Source: SZUA-448 sp045627185 (GTDB lineage: Bacteria; Bacillota; Clostridia; Lachnospirales; Lachnospiraceae). From it: a DNA stretch of 55,564 bases. The notes under the pieces were generated by a model. It was not told the origin of the DNA and searched no databases. It was given only the letters and a program-made list of their open reading frames with translations. A program made the translations under genes and the position numbers. This document shows, piece by piece, positions 8,029-15,422 of the stretch. Location of the stretch: NCBI GenBank assembly GCA_045627185.1, contig JAZQNE010000124.1:1-55564 (forward strand), given 5' to 3'. Position 1 is the first letter of the stretch. Each line of letters begins with the position of its first letter.

Positions 8029-8180
8029 GGAGCGCTCCATCTGATCTATAATGTTGCATGCCTCACTATTAATTCTTAGAGCGTTTCACCTGATTTATAA
8101 TGTCAGCAAGCCTCACTATTAATTCTTAGAGCGTTTCACCTGATTTATAATGTCGGCAAGCCTCACTATTAATTCTTAGA
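8029..8180. repeat. Three tandem 50-bp repeats upstream of the LacI gene
   Basis: CCTCACTATTAATTCTTAGA occurs exactly at 8061-8080, 8111-8130 and 8161-8180, a strict 50-bp period. The intervening GAGCGTTTCACCTGATTTAT segment is conserved in copies 2 and 3 and diverged in copy 1. Read on the minus strand, towards the LacI gene, copies 2 and 3 each contain TTAATA, 17 bases and TATAAA, a promoter-like arrangement; the diverged copy 1 reads TATAGA at the second position. The array may therefore be duplicated promoters or regulator sites. Confidence 0.8.
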
Positions 8181-8252
8181 AAGCTCCACTTAATTTAACA
8201 AATGTGCAACTCTTTCAAACCGCTTTTTTGTTATATAAATGCCTTATCGTTC

Positions 8253-8268
8253 AACTTAATTTTAAGTT
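8253..8268. promoter_or_regulatory. Imperfect palindrome AACTTAAT/TTTAAGTT
   Basis: A 16-bp A+T-rich palindrome located between the 50-bp repeats and the maltodextrin promoter. It shares the CTTAA/TTAAG halves of the operator at 8339-8365 and may be an auxiliary site for the same regulator. Confidence 0.35.
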
Positions 8269-8306
8269 ATACTATATATGTCCCCAATTTATTTGTCAAT
8301 AGCATA

Positions 8307-8335
8307 TTGACAGATTTTACGCTTCGTGTTATTAT
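8307..8335 (+). promoter_or_regulatory. Promoter of the maltodextrin operon
   Basis: TTGACA (8307-8312), a 17-base spacer and TATTAT (8330-8335) lie 68 bases before the lipoprotein start. The predicted transcription start falls inside the operator at 8339-8365. Confidence 0.8.
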
Positions 8336-8338
8336 CCA

Positions 8339-8365
8339 CTTAAGCGTTTAACTTAACCGCTTAAG
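8339..8365. promoter_or_regulatory. Operator, CTTAAGCG/CGCTTAAG inverted repeat
   Basis: Perfect 8-bp arms CTTAAGCG (8339-8346) and CGCTTAAG (8358-8365) flank an 11-bp centre that contains AACTTAA. It sits directly downstream of the -10 box and over the predicted start point, which is where a LacI-type repressor normally blocks transcription. The regulator is encoded just upstream. Confidence 0.7.
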
Positions 8366-8403
8366 TAAATCATGTTTTAAGCGACTAAAAAAGGAGATTT
8401 GTT

Positions 8404-9495
8404 ATGAAAAAAAGATTATTCGCATTATTAATCTGCGTTCTGGCTGTTATCGGTCTTTGCGCATGCAACAAAGAAACAGCTACAGACGCACCAACCGCAT
8501 CACCTGAGCCTACAAGTGCTCCCAAAGAAGAAATCACTGTCAGCTTCTATAACGGTGAAACACTTCTTGGTGAAATCAAGGCTTACAAGGGCGAAACCTT
8601 AAAGGATTATGAAAAGTTCGAGCAGCTTGAAGGCTATACTCTTCAGGACTGGTTCTCAACTCCCACATTCATTGAAGTAAGTAAAAAAGACCTTAAAACA
8701 GCTACTTTCAACAGCGACACAAAGCTTTTCGGTTCCTTCAAATCAAATGCCGTAGCTGATGACACAAGATCATGGTACATCGTTGGTGAAGGCACAAGCA
8801 AGGTTCTTAAAACATCCGCATGGGCAGGCGCTTCTGTTGACGCAGCAGGCAAGGAACTCTGCCAGCTCAAGCCCACCGGTAACAAGAACGAGTTTTCAAT
8901 TACACTTGACCTTTATAAAGATGACAAGTTCCAGCTTATCTATGACTGGCAGTGGGACGGTCAGAAGGGCTACGGTCTCTTCACAAAGCCTGATGCAGAA
9001 ATGTTTGAAAGCGGCGGCGGTCTGAGCGGTGACAAGGACAAATCAAATGTATCCGTTCTTATGGACGGCAATTACACCATCACCATTACAACAGATCCCG
9101 GTGACGCAAAGCAGGACATTATCACCATCACCCGCAACGGAGATGCTGCTCCCGCAGATCCCGCAGACGAACCCACACCTTATGTTCCTAATGACAACAC
9201 ACAGGCCTTCATGAAGGGCAGCTGGGTTGCTGACTGGTCAGAAAACATCGAACTTAAGAGAAATGAAGGAACCTTCACCTACACAGGAACAAAGGAACTT
9301 GCAGCAGGTACCGAGCTTTATTTCATGCTCTGGGAAAACGGCACAGACACCGGCATCGGCATGAACTCAACAGCTGTTAAGGATGATGCTTCCAAGGCTC
9401 TTCTTGAAGATGCATACAACGTAAAGGTTAAAGAAGCAGGCACCTACACCTTCACGGTAGATGCTGAAAATCTCACCCTTACAATCACAAAATAA
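8404..9495 (+). CDS. Starch/maltodextrin-binding surface lipoprotein
   Basis: 363 residues. The signal peptide ends in the lipobox GLCACNKE, followed by a short Pro/Thr linker. A List-Bact/InlB-like beta repeat (about residues 46-117, VSFYNGETLLGEIK and a FGSF end) is followed by two beta-sandwich modules. The first begins SWYIVGEG and the second runs from KGSWVADWSENIEL to TFTVDAENLTLTI. Both resemble SusE/SusF-type or CBM26-like starch-binding modules; exact assignment needs a profile search. It is the first gene behind the operon promoter, with AAGGAGA at the start, so it is likely the most abundant product. It probably captures alpha-glucans on the cell surface for the downstream transporter. 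Confidence 0.75.
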   Translation: MKKRLFALLICVLAVIGLCACNKETATDAPTASPEPTSAPKEEITVSFYNGETLLGEIKAYKGETLKDYEKFEQLEGYTLQDWFSTPTFIEVSKKDLKTATFNSDTKLFGSFKSNAVADDTRSWYIVGEGTSKVLKTSAWAGASVDAAGKELCQLKPTGNKNEFSITLDLYKDDKFQLIYDWQWDGQKGYGLFTKPDAEMFESGGGLSGDKDKSNVSVLMDGNYTITITTDPGDAKQDIITITRNGDAAPADPADEPTPYVPNDNTQAFMKGSWVADWSENIELKRNEGTFTYTGTKELAAGTELYFMLWENGTDTGIGMNSTAVKDDASKALLEDAYNVKVKEAGTYTFTVDAENLTLTITK

Positions 9496-9561
9496 TGCAG
9501 AGGTGCGGTTCCGCGCCCCGGCTACATAAACGTTCCCCATAAAATACAGTTTATAATCACA

Positions 9562-9598
9562 AAGGACAAGGGCGGCAGGCAGAAAACCCGCCGTCCTT
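9562..9598 (+). promoter_or_regulatory. Intercistronic hairpin AAGGAC..GGCGG/CCGCC..GTCCTT
   Basis: AAGGAC and GGCGG pair with CCGCC and GTCCTT around a 12-base loop, with no T run after it. It lies between the lipoprotein gene and the GH13 gene. A partial terminator or mRNA 3'-end stabiliser here would raise lipoprotein expression over the downstream enzyme, as in many binding-protein operons. Confidence 0.5.
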
Positions 9599-9608
9599 AA
9601 TTATAACC

Positions 9609-11297
9609 ATGAACAAACACGCACTTCTGCATATTCAGGATTCCCCTTACTGCTTCCCTGTTTCGCAGCACGAAATGGTTCTCCGTCTTCGCACTGCCAA
9701 AGGTGATGCTCTCAGGGTTTCCGTTGTCTATGAAAGCAAATATAACATTGCTCTTTCGCAGCTCTCCGTTCCCATGGAAAAGGCTTACTCAAATGAGCTT
9801 TTTGACTGGTATGAGGCAAGGCTTACACTCACCGATACGCGTCTGGCCTACGTTTTCCTGATTGAAGCGCAGGACGAAACCCTTTATTTCAGTGAGGACG
9901 GTCCAAGCGAAACCTACAATTTCAAGCTCGGATATTATAACTTTTTCCAGTATCCGTATATCAACAATGCCGACATTGTAAAGCCCGTTGAATGGATGAA
10001 ATCCGCCGTCTTCTACCAGATTTTTGTGGACCGTTTCAACCGTGGAAATACAAAAAAAGATGACTCCTACATCACCATGAAATGGGGTGACAGGCCTACT
10101 CCCAAATCCTTTGCCGGCGGTGACCTTAAAGGCATCACCGAAAAGCTTGATTATATCAGAAATCTTGGGGTAAACGTTATTTACCTTACTCCGGTTTTCA
10201 AATCAATTTCCAACCACAAATACGATATTTCCGATTACTACACGGTCGACCCCGAATTTGGCTCAAATGATGATCTGCGCGAACTCATCGCAGAGGCTCA
10301 CAGCCGCGGAATCCGTATTGTGCTTGATGCCGTATTCAACCATGTAAGTGACCGCCTGCCCCAGTTTGAAGATGTTGTTGCAAACGGCCGCAGGTCAGAA
10401 TACTTTGACTGGTTCATTATTCACGGTGACAAGGCCGATAAAACCAAAGGAAACTACGAACAGTTTGCCACCTGCCGGTACATGCCCAAGCTCAACACTT
10501 CGAATCCTTCCGTTTGCAATTTCCTAACAGATATTGCCGTTCACTACATAAAGGATTATGATATAGACGGATGGCGTCTTGACGTATCGGACGAAATCAG
10601 CCAGGAATACTGGCGTGAGTTCAGAAAAGCCGTAAAAGCCGCGAAAAGTGATGCGGTCATAATAGGTGAAAACTGGCATGATGCCTACAGAAACCTGCGC
10701 GGTGACCAGTATGACGGCATTATGAACTATTCCTTCACAAAGGCCGCTCTTGACTTATTCGCATTTGGTGCGGCTGATGCCGAAAAAACTGCATTCCGCC
10801 TTAACGAACTGCTTATGCGCAACAAAGAAGGCATTAACAAAATGATGCTGAACCTTCTTGATTCGCATGACACGGAGCGTTTCTTCACCCAGGTTAAAGA
10901 GGACAGACGCCTGATGAAATCAGCTCTTGCAATGCTTTTCTTCTATCAGGGAGCGCCGTGCATTTATTACGGCACGGAGGTACTGCTTCCGGGCGGTTAT
11001 GACCCCGACTGCAGACGCTGCATGCCGTGGGACAAAGCGGATCCTAAGGGCGAATACAGCGACATTTATACACTCATCCGCGCTCTTTCGGATTTCCGTC
11101 AAAAAGAGCCGCTTGGTGACGGACTTTACCGCTATTCCTCCGAAAACGGAATGCTTGTAATGACCTGTACAACACAGGAGCACTGCTACAGGCTTGTAAT
11201 CAACCCGGCAAAATCAGTCGGTTCCGTTGACGGAATCACTGTAAATTCCGAAGGTTTTGTTATTTTGAAGGACAAAGGAGTACTGTTACATGAATAA
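9609..11297 (+). CDS. GH13 alpha-glucosidase / neopullulanase-type cyclomaltodextrinase
   Basis: 562 residues, with no signal peptide, so it is cytoplasmic. About 120 N-terminal residues form a beta domain resembling CBM34, followed by a GH13 (beta/alpha)8 barrel. The four conserved regions are DAVFNH (240-245), GWRLDVSDE (321-329, nucleophile Asp325), IIGENW (acid/base Glu354) and LLDSHDTER (transition-state Asp421). The MPK segment near residue 292 is seen in neopullulanase/cyclomaltodextrinase relatives. It should cleave imported maltodextrins or cyclodextrins to glucose and maltose. Its last bases overlap the start of the binding-protein gene by 8, indicating translational coupling. Only a weak ribosome site precedes the ATG. 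Confidence 0.92.
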   Translation: MNKHALLHIQDSPYCFPVSQHEMVLRLRTAKGDALRVSVVYESKYNIALSQLSVPMEKAYSNELFDWYEARLTLTDTRLAYVFLIEAQDETLYFSEDGPSETYNFKLGYYNFFQYPYINNADIVKPVEWMKSAVFYQIFVDRFNRGNTKKDDSYITMKWGDRPTPKSFAGGDLKGITEKLDYIRNLGVNVIYLTPVFKSISNHKYDISDYYTVDPEFGSNDDLRELIAEAHSRGIRIVLDAVFNHVSDRLPQFEDVVANGRRSEYFDWFIIHGDKADKTKGNYEQFATCRYMPKLNTSNPSVCNFLTDIAVHYIKDYDIDGWRLDVSDEISQEYWREFRKAVKAAKSDAVIIGENWHDAYRNLRGDQYDGIMNYSFTKAALDLFAFGAADAEKTAFRLNELLMRNKEGINKMMLNLLDSHDTERFFTQVKEDRRLMKSALAMLFFYQGAPCIYYGTEVLLPGGYDPDCRRCMPWDKADPKGEYSDIYTLIRALSDFRQKEPLGDGLYRYSSENGMLVMTCTTQEHCYRLVINPAKSVGSVDGITVNSEGFVILKDKGVLLHE

Positions 11298-12801
11298 ATC
11301 AATCAAAAAAATCCTGGCTTTTCTGCTTGCAGGCACAATGCTTCTTTCGCTTGCGGGCTGTGGCAGTAAAACAACAGACACACCCGTTCCCACAGGTTCG
11401 GGCATAGACAAAACAAATCTTAACCCTACCGGTGAAAAAATAATCATCCGCGTACTTGAAAACGATACAGCCAAGAAGGAAGGCTATTTTGCAGAGCTTC
11501 TTGCTGCCTTCAATAAGGCCTATGCAGGCCAGAATATTGAGGCTGTTGATGCCGATATGGACGAATACTCGGATCTTGCGCAGAACGGCCCTTACGGGTA
11601 CGGTCCGGACGTTCTCTATCAAGCAAACGATATTCTCATGAAATACGCCGCTGACAAGCATATTCTTCCGCTTACAACCGAGAATTTCGAATGCAGCTCA
11701 TATATTCCGGAGGCCGCCTGGGATGCCTTCAAAATCAACGTTGACGGCAAAACCTATATCTGCGGCATGCCTGTAAACATTCAGGAGCCCATGCTCTTCT
11801 ACCGCAAGGATATGCTCCCCGCAAACGCGCTTACAGACTGGGACAGAGACAAAAACGGAACACCTGATTTTCTTGAAAACTGGAATGACCTTTACGCATA
11901 TTCCAAGTATCTGCGCGATACCGATCCGAGTGCCGGCAAAGACTCACAGTACGGCCTCATGCTTTCCTACAATGACCTTTACATGAACGGTGAGTTCATT
12001 TTCTCATACGGCGGAAGCGTTTTTGAAAAAGAAGCCGACGGAACACACAACCCTGAAAAAATCGGCCTGAACAAAGGTAATGTTGCAAAGGGAATCTACG
12101 GCTTCAAGCAGTTTGCAAGCCTTATGAACGAAGGCTGCATTGACGATACAATCACTTCAAATCGTTACGAGAAGCTTGCAAACGGCTCATATTTCTGCGC
12201 TGTTTCAACTCCCGACACCTACGTTCTTTTTGTAAACAAGCTTGCGCTTCATTATCAGGAAGACGGCCTTTCTGCTGAAGATGCAAAGGCAAAAGCCGTT
12301 GAAAACCTTGTAATGACCGAGGTTCCCGCCAAAATGCCCGCAGACGGCGATTTCAGCAAGGATGCTGCTTCCATGAAAGACAGTGACTTTGTCCAGGCTG
12401 TGGTTATGGGCGGTATTAACGGTTACGGAGTCAGCGCATATACAAAATACAGAGAAATCTCCATGGCCTTTGTTGATTTTGCCACAAGCTATGAAATGAT
12501 TAAGCTCCGCATGAATATGCTCGGAATCGCACCTACAAGAAGCGATGTTGCAAAAGAATCAGGCGGTACAACAGAGAAAATCTTCACATCGCTTTCCGAA
12601 GGACGCATCTATCTGATGCCTTCCGTAAAGCAGCTCAATCAGGTCTGGACACCCGTTCACACCTTCCTGAGCGATATTGCAAAGGATGCCTTCCGTGAGG
12701 CCGGTGAGGCAGAAAAATACACAAGTGTTGAGGCCGTTCAGACCGCACTTGACAATGTTGCAAAACAGGTTTACGACGCTATCTTCACGCTGGCAAAATA
12801 A
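11290..12801 (+). CDS. Maltodextrin ABC transporter, solute-binding lipoprotein
   Basis: 503 residues, somewhat longer than MalE-type proteins. The signal peptide ends in the lipobox LLSLAGCGSK with Cys24. The mature protein is a class I binding-protein fold: IIIRVLENDTAKKEGYFAEL at the start, GPDVLYQANDILMKYA, YICGMPVNIQEPMLFYRKDM and VDFATSYEMIKLRMN late on. It delivers sugars to the two permeases encoded next. The start codon overlaps the GH13 stop region and has GGAG 9 bases upstream. A maltose/maltodextrin substrate is inferred from the adjacent amylase and LacI regulator. Confidence 0.88.
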   Translation: MNKSIKKILAFLLAGTMLLSLAGCGSKTTDTPVPTGSGIDKTNLNPTGEKIIIRVLENDTAKKEGYFAELLAAFNKAYAGQNIEAVDADMDEYSDLAQNGPYGYGPDVLYQANDILMKYAADKHILPLTTENFECSSYIPEAAWDAFKINVDGKTYICGMPVNIQEPMLFYRKDMLPANALTDWDRDKNGTPDFLENWNDLYAYSKYLRDTDPSAGKDSQYGLMLSYNDLYMNGEFIFSYGGSVFEKEADGTHNPEKIGLNKGNVAKGIYGFKQFASLMNEGCIDDTITSNRYEKLANGSYFCAVSTPDTYVLFVNKLALHYQEDGLSAEDAKAKAVENLVMTEVPAKMPADGDFSKDAASMKDSDFVQAVVMGGINGYGVSAYTKYREISMAFVDFATSYEMIKLRMNMLGIAPTRSDVAKESGGTTEKIFTSLSEGRIYLMPSVKQLNQVWTPVHTFLSDIAKDAFREAGEAEKYTSVEAVQTALDNVAKQVYDAIFTLAK

Positions 12802-12887
12802 AGTACCAACACGCTTTTCTGCAGAACAATTCATTTTTTCTTCTGAGCGATAAAAAAATATTTAACACACTGATTTTCTGAGCTGAC

Positions 12888-14204
12888 ATGAAAAAATTAT
12901 TTAAAACACTGAAAAAGTACATAAAAGCGCCCCTGAGAGTCAAGGCATCCATGCTTGTCATGGGTCTTGGGCAGCTCTTCCAGGGGCAGATAATCAAAGG
13001 TCTTCTGTATATGCTGATACTGTCGGCTTACATCGTTTTCCTTGTAACAACAGGAATTACCGACATCCGCGGCTTCTTCACACTTGGCACTGTTGAGGGC
13101 GACGCATGGCTCGGCATTGCGGGCGATGATTCCATCATGATGATGCTTAAAGGCCTTATTGCCTATGCAATCACTGCATTTGTAATAGGCTTCTGGCTTT
13201 CAAACATCCGGGATGCCTATGATTCGGAAATGAAACTTGCCGCAGGCAAAACATTGCCAAGCTTTCCGCAGGCAGTAACAGCCTTCTTTGACAAGAAGTT
13301 TTACATCGCAGCTCTTGCGGTTCCCGTCACGGGCGTAGTGATTTTCAGCATTCTTCCGATTGTTTTCATGATTCTGATTGCCTTCACAAATTACGGCGGT
13401 GACATCATACCTCCAAAACTTGTTGACTGGACAGGCTTTGAAAGCTTCAAAAAGCTGATTGCCCTTAAGGAACTCAAGCAGACCTTCGGAAAAATCCTTG
13501 GCTGGAACTTTATCTGGGCCATCTGCGCAACGTTTGTGAATTACTTCGGAGGCCTCGGTCTTGCACTTCTCTTAAACAAGAAATGCGTCAAGGGCAAGGT
13601 TTTCTGGCGTTCATTCCCCATTGTTGCCTACGCCGTTCCGGGCTTTATTACGCTTCTTGCGTTCAAGTTCATGTTCTGCTACGGCGGCCCCATCAACTAC
13701 TACATCACGCAGGCCGGCCATAAGGCAATAGGCTTTCTTGATATGGATGCAGGCATTAAAGCAAAGCTCATCGGCCTTTTCGTTAACGCCTGGACAAGCA
13801 TTCCCACCTCAATGCTGCTCGCAACCGGCATTCTTTCCAATATGAATCCCGAGCTTAACGATGCAGCCGCAATTGACGGTGCTTCCCGCTGGAAACAGTT
13901 CGTGAAAATAACGCTGCCGTTCGTAATCTTTTCAACAACACCTGTCCTGATTACAAGTTTTATCGGCAACTTCAATAACTTCGGCGTTTTCTATTTCCTG
14001 CGCAACGGCCTCTATACCGACGGATATTTTCTTGCAAGCGATACCGACCTGCTCATCAACTGGCTGTACAACCTGACCTATTCAAACAGCTACTATAGCA
14101 TCGGCGCCGCAATAAGCCTGATTATTTTCCTCATAACCAGCCTCGTTTCACTTATTGTTTATGTGAACTCGGGAGCCTATAAGAAGGAGGATACATACCG
14201 ATGA
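12888..14204 (+). CDS. malF: Maltodextrin ABC transporter permease, MalF type
   Basis: 438 residues with about eight membrane spans, including an extra N-terminal pair typical of MalF-type subunits in Firmicutes. The cytoplasmic coupling loop that contacts the ATPase is DAAAIDGASRWKQFVKITLP (the EAA motif), at about residues 325-345. It lies 86 bp after the binding-protein gene and overlaps the MalG-type gene by 4 bases (ATGA). It forms the transmembrane channel together with that partner. Confidence 0.9.
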   Translation: MKKLFKTLKKYIKAPLRVKASMLVMGLGQLFQGQIIKGLLYMLILSAYIVFLVTTGITDIRGFFTLGTVEGDAWLGIAGDDSIMMMLKGLIAYAITAFVIGFWLSNIRDAYDSEMKLAAGKTLPSFPQAVTAFFDKKFYIAALAVPVTGVVIFSILPIVFMILIAFTNYGGDIIPPKLVDWTGFESFKKLIALKELKQTFGKILGWNFIWAICATFVNYFGGLGLALLLNKKCVKGKVFWRSFPIVAYAVPGFITLLAFKFMFCYGGPINYYITQAGHKAIGFLDMDAGIKAKLIGLFVNAWTSIPTSMLLATGILSNMNPELNDAAAIDGASRWKQFVKITLPFVIFSTTPVLITSFIGNFNNFGVFYFLRNGLYTDGYFLASDTDLLINWLYNLTYSNSYYSIGAAISLIIFLITSLVSLIVYVNSGAYKKEDTYR

Positions 14205-15040
14205 AACGCCATATTTCAAAGCGTGGCGCCGTTGATGCGGCCGTCACCTATACAATACTTATCATCGTGAGCATTATCTTCCTGTTCCCGATTTTCTGGA
14301 TTGTGCTGGCAAGCTTTTCAAAATCAGGTTCAATCTATGATATTGACGGCTTTTTCCCGAAGGCACTTAGTCTTGACAGTTACAAGCGTCTGTTCACGGA
14401 TACTACCATGTACGATTACCCGCGCTGGCTGCTCAACACACTGTTTGTAGCCGTTATGTCATCCTTCCTTGGGACAATTCTTGTAATTCTTACGGCTTAC
14501 ACAATCAGCCGTTTTGAGTTCAAGGCACGCAAAACGCTTATGAAATCAACCCTGATTTTAAGCATGTTCCCGGGTTTCATGGGCATGACTGCAATCCATC
14601 TGATTATGATTAATTTCGGTCTGATTAACAATCTCTTTAGTCTCGTACTGATTTCCGCTGCCGGCGCCCCCATGGGTTATCTTGTTCAGAAGGGCTTCTT
14701 CGATACAATCCCCGGCACGATTTATGAGGCTGCCCGTATTGACGGAGCAAGCAATACCCGCATTTTCAGAAGCATCACTCTTCCGCTTGCAAAGCCCATG
14801 ATAGTCTACACCGCACTCACCCAGTTTGCATGGCCCTGGAGCGATTTCATTCTTCCGAAAATGCTCCTGAAAAACAAAAACCTCTGGACCGTAGCGGTGG
14901 GACTTACATCGCTTGACGAAACAGAGTTTACGCGTTTTGCAGCCGGTTCAATTTTCATAGCGGTTCCGATTGTAATTCTCTACTTCTGCCTGTCGAAATT
15001 CCTTGTAATGGGCGTTTCCGCAGGATCTGTGAAAGAATAA
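14201..15040 (+). CDS. malG: Maltodextrin ABC transporter permease, MalG type
   Basis: 279 residues with six membrane spans. The EAA coupling motif is YEAARIDGASNTRIFRSITL at about residues 178-198. The C-terminus, KFLVMGVSAGSVKE, is a classic MalG ending (GLTAGAVKG in E. coli). GGAGG lies upstream of the start, inside the malF 3' end. No ATPase gene follows; the operon ends at the hairpin 15055-15104. The transporter must therefore use a shared MsmX/MalK-type ATPase encoded elsewhere. Confidence 0.93.
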   Translation: MKRHISKRGAVDAAVTYTILIIVSIIFLFPIFWIVLASFSKSGSIYDIDGFFPKALSLDSYKRLFTDTTMYDYPRWLLNTLFVAVMSSFLGTILVILTAYTISRFEFKARKTLMKSTLILSMFPGFMGMTAIHLIMINFGLINNLFSLVLISAAGAPMGYLVQKGFFDTIPGTIYEAARIDGASNTRIFRSITLPLAKPMIVYTALTQFAWPWSDFILPKMLLKNKNLWTVAVGLTSLDETEFTRFAAGSIFIAVPIVILYFCLSKFLVMGVSAGSVKE

Positions 15041-15054
15041 TCCGTAAAAATAAA

Positions 15055-15104
15055 GAGGCTGTAAAATAACTTGAAGAATGCACCAAAAGTTATTTTACAG
15101 CCTC
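15055..15104. terminator. Long palindrome ending the maltodextrin operon (GCTGTAAAATAACT family)
   Basis: GAGGCTGTAAAATAACT pairs perfectly with AGTTATTTTACAGCCTC around a 16-base loop. It lies 14 bases after the malG stop and should end transcription. The same arms recur at 30218-30272, so this is also a dispersed repeat. Confidence 0.8.
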
Positions 15105-15171
15105 ATTTTGCCACGTCCGATCCGGGTGCCGGGCGCATATTTGATTCTTTACTGAGTTGCTACTGTCGCCT

Positions 15172-15384
15172 TTACATTTTACCGTAAACAGGCAGCATAA
15201 TATAAATAAAAACCGAAACACCATTATCCGAAGGCACAGGGATTATATTTACCCAACAATATCTTTTGTTAAGTGTCAGCGGAACAGGACTTGATGAAAG
15301 ATAAGAAGACGAAACTCCGGCTCTTTCTTCTTCAGTAAACAAATCATAAAACGGGTCTATGAATGTATCCTGCTGTTTCAGCAA
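15172..15384 (-). pseudogene. Possible remnant ORF, 70 residues
   Basis: An open frame from a TTG with no ribosome site, located just beyond the terminator of the beta-glucuronidase gene. The product has a reasonable composition and a strand-rich end, RYCWVNIIPVPSDNGVSVFI, that could be the tail of a PAS-like or sensor domain. I cannot assign it. It may be the degraded end of a lost gene. The stretch 15105-15171 holds nothing I recognise. Confidence 0.25.
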
Positions 15385-15411
15385 AAAGCTGCCGCACCAA
15401 ATGCGGCAGCT
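15381..15411 (-). terminator. Terminator of the beta-glucuronidase gene
   Basis: On the minus strand AGCTGCCGCA pairs with TGCGGCAGCT around a 5-base loop and is followed by TTTTTGC. This is a standard intrinsic terminator placed 12 bases after the beta-glucuronidase stop codon. Confidence 0.88.
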
Positions 15412-15422
15412 CCTTTCCCAGC

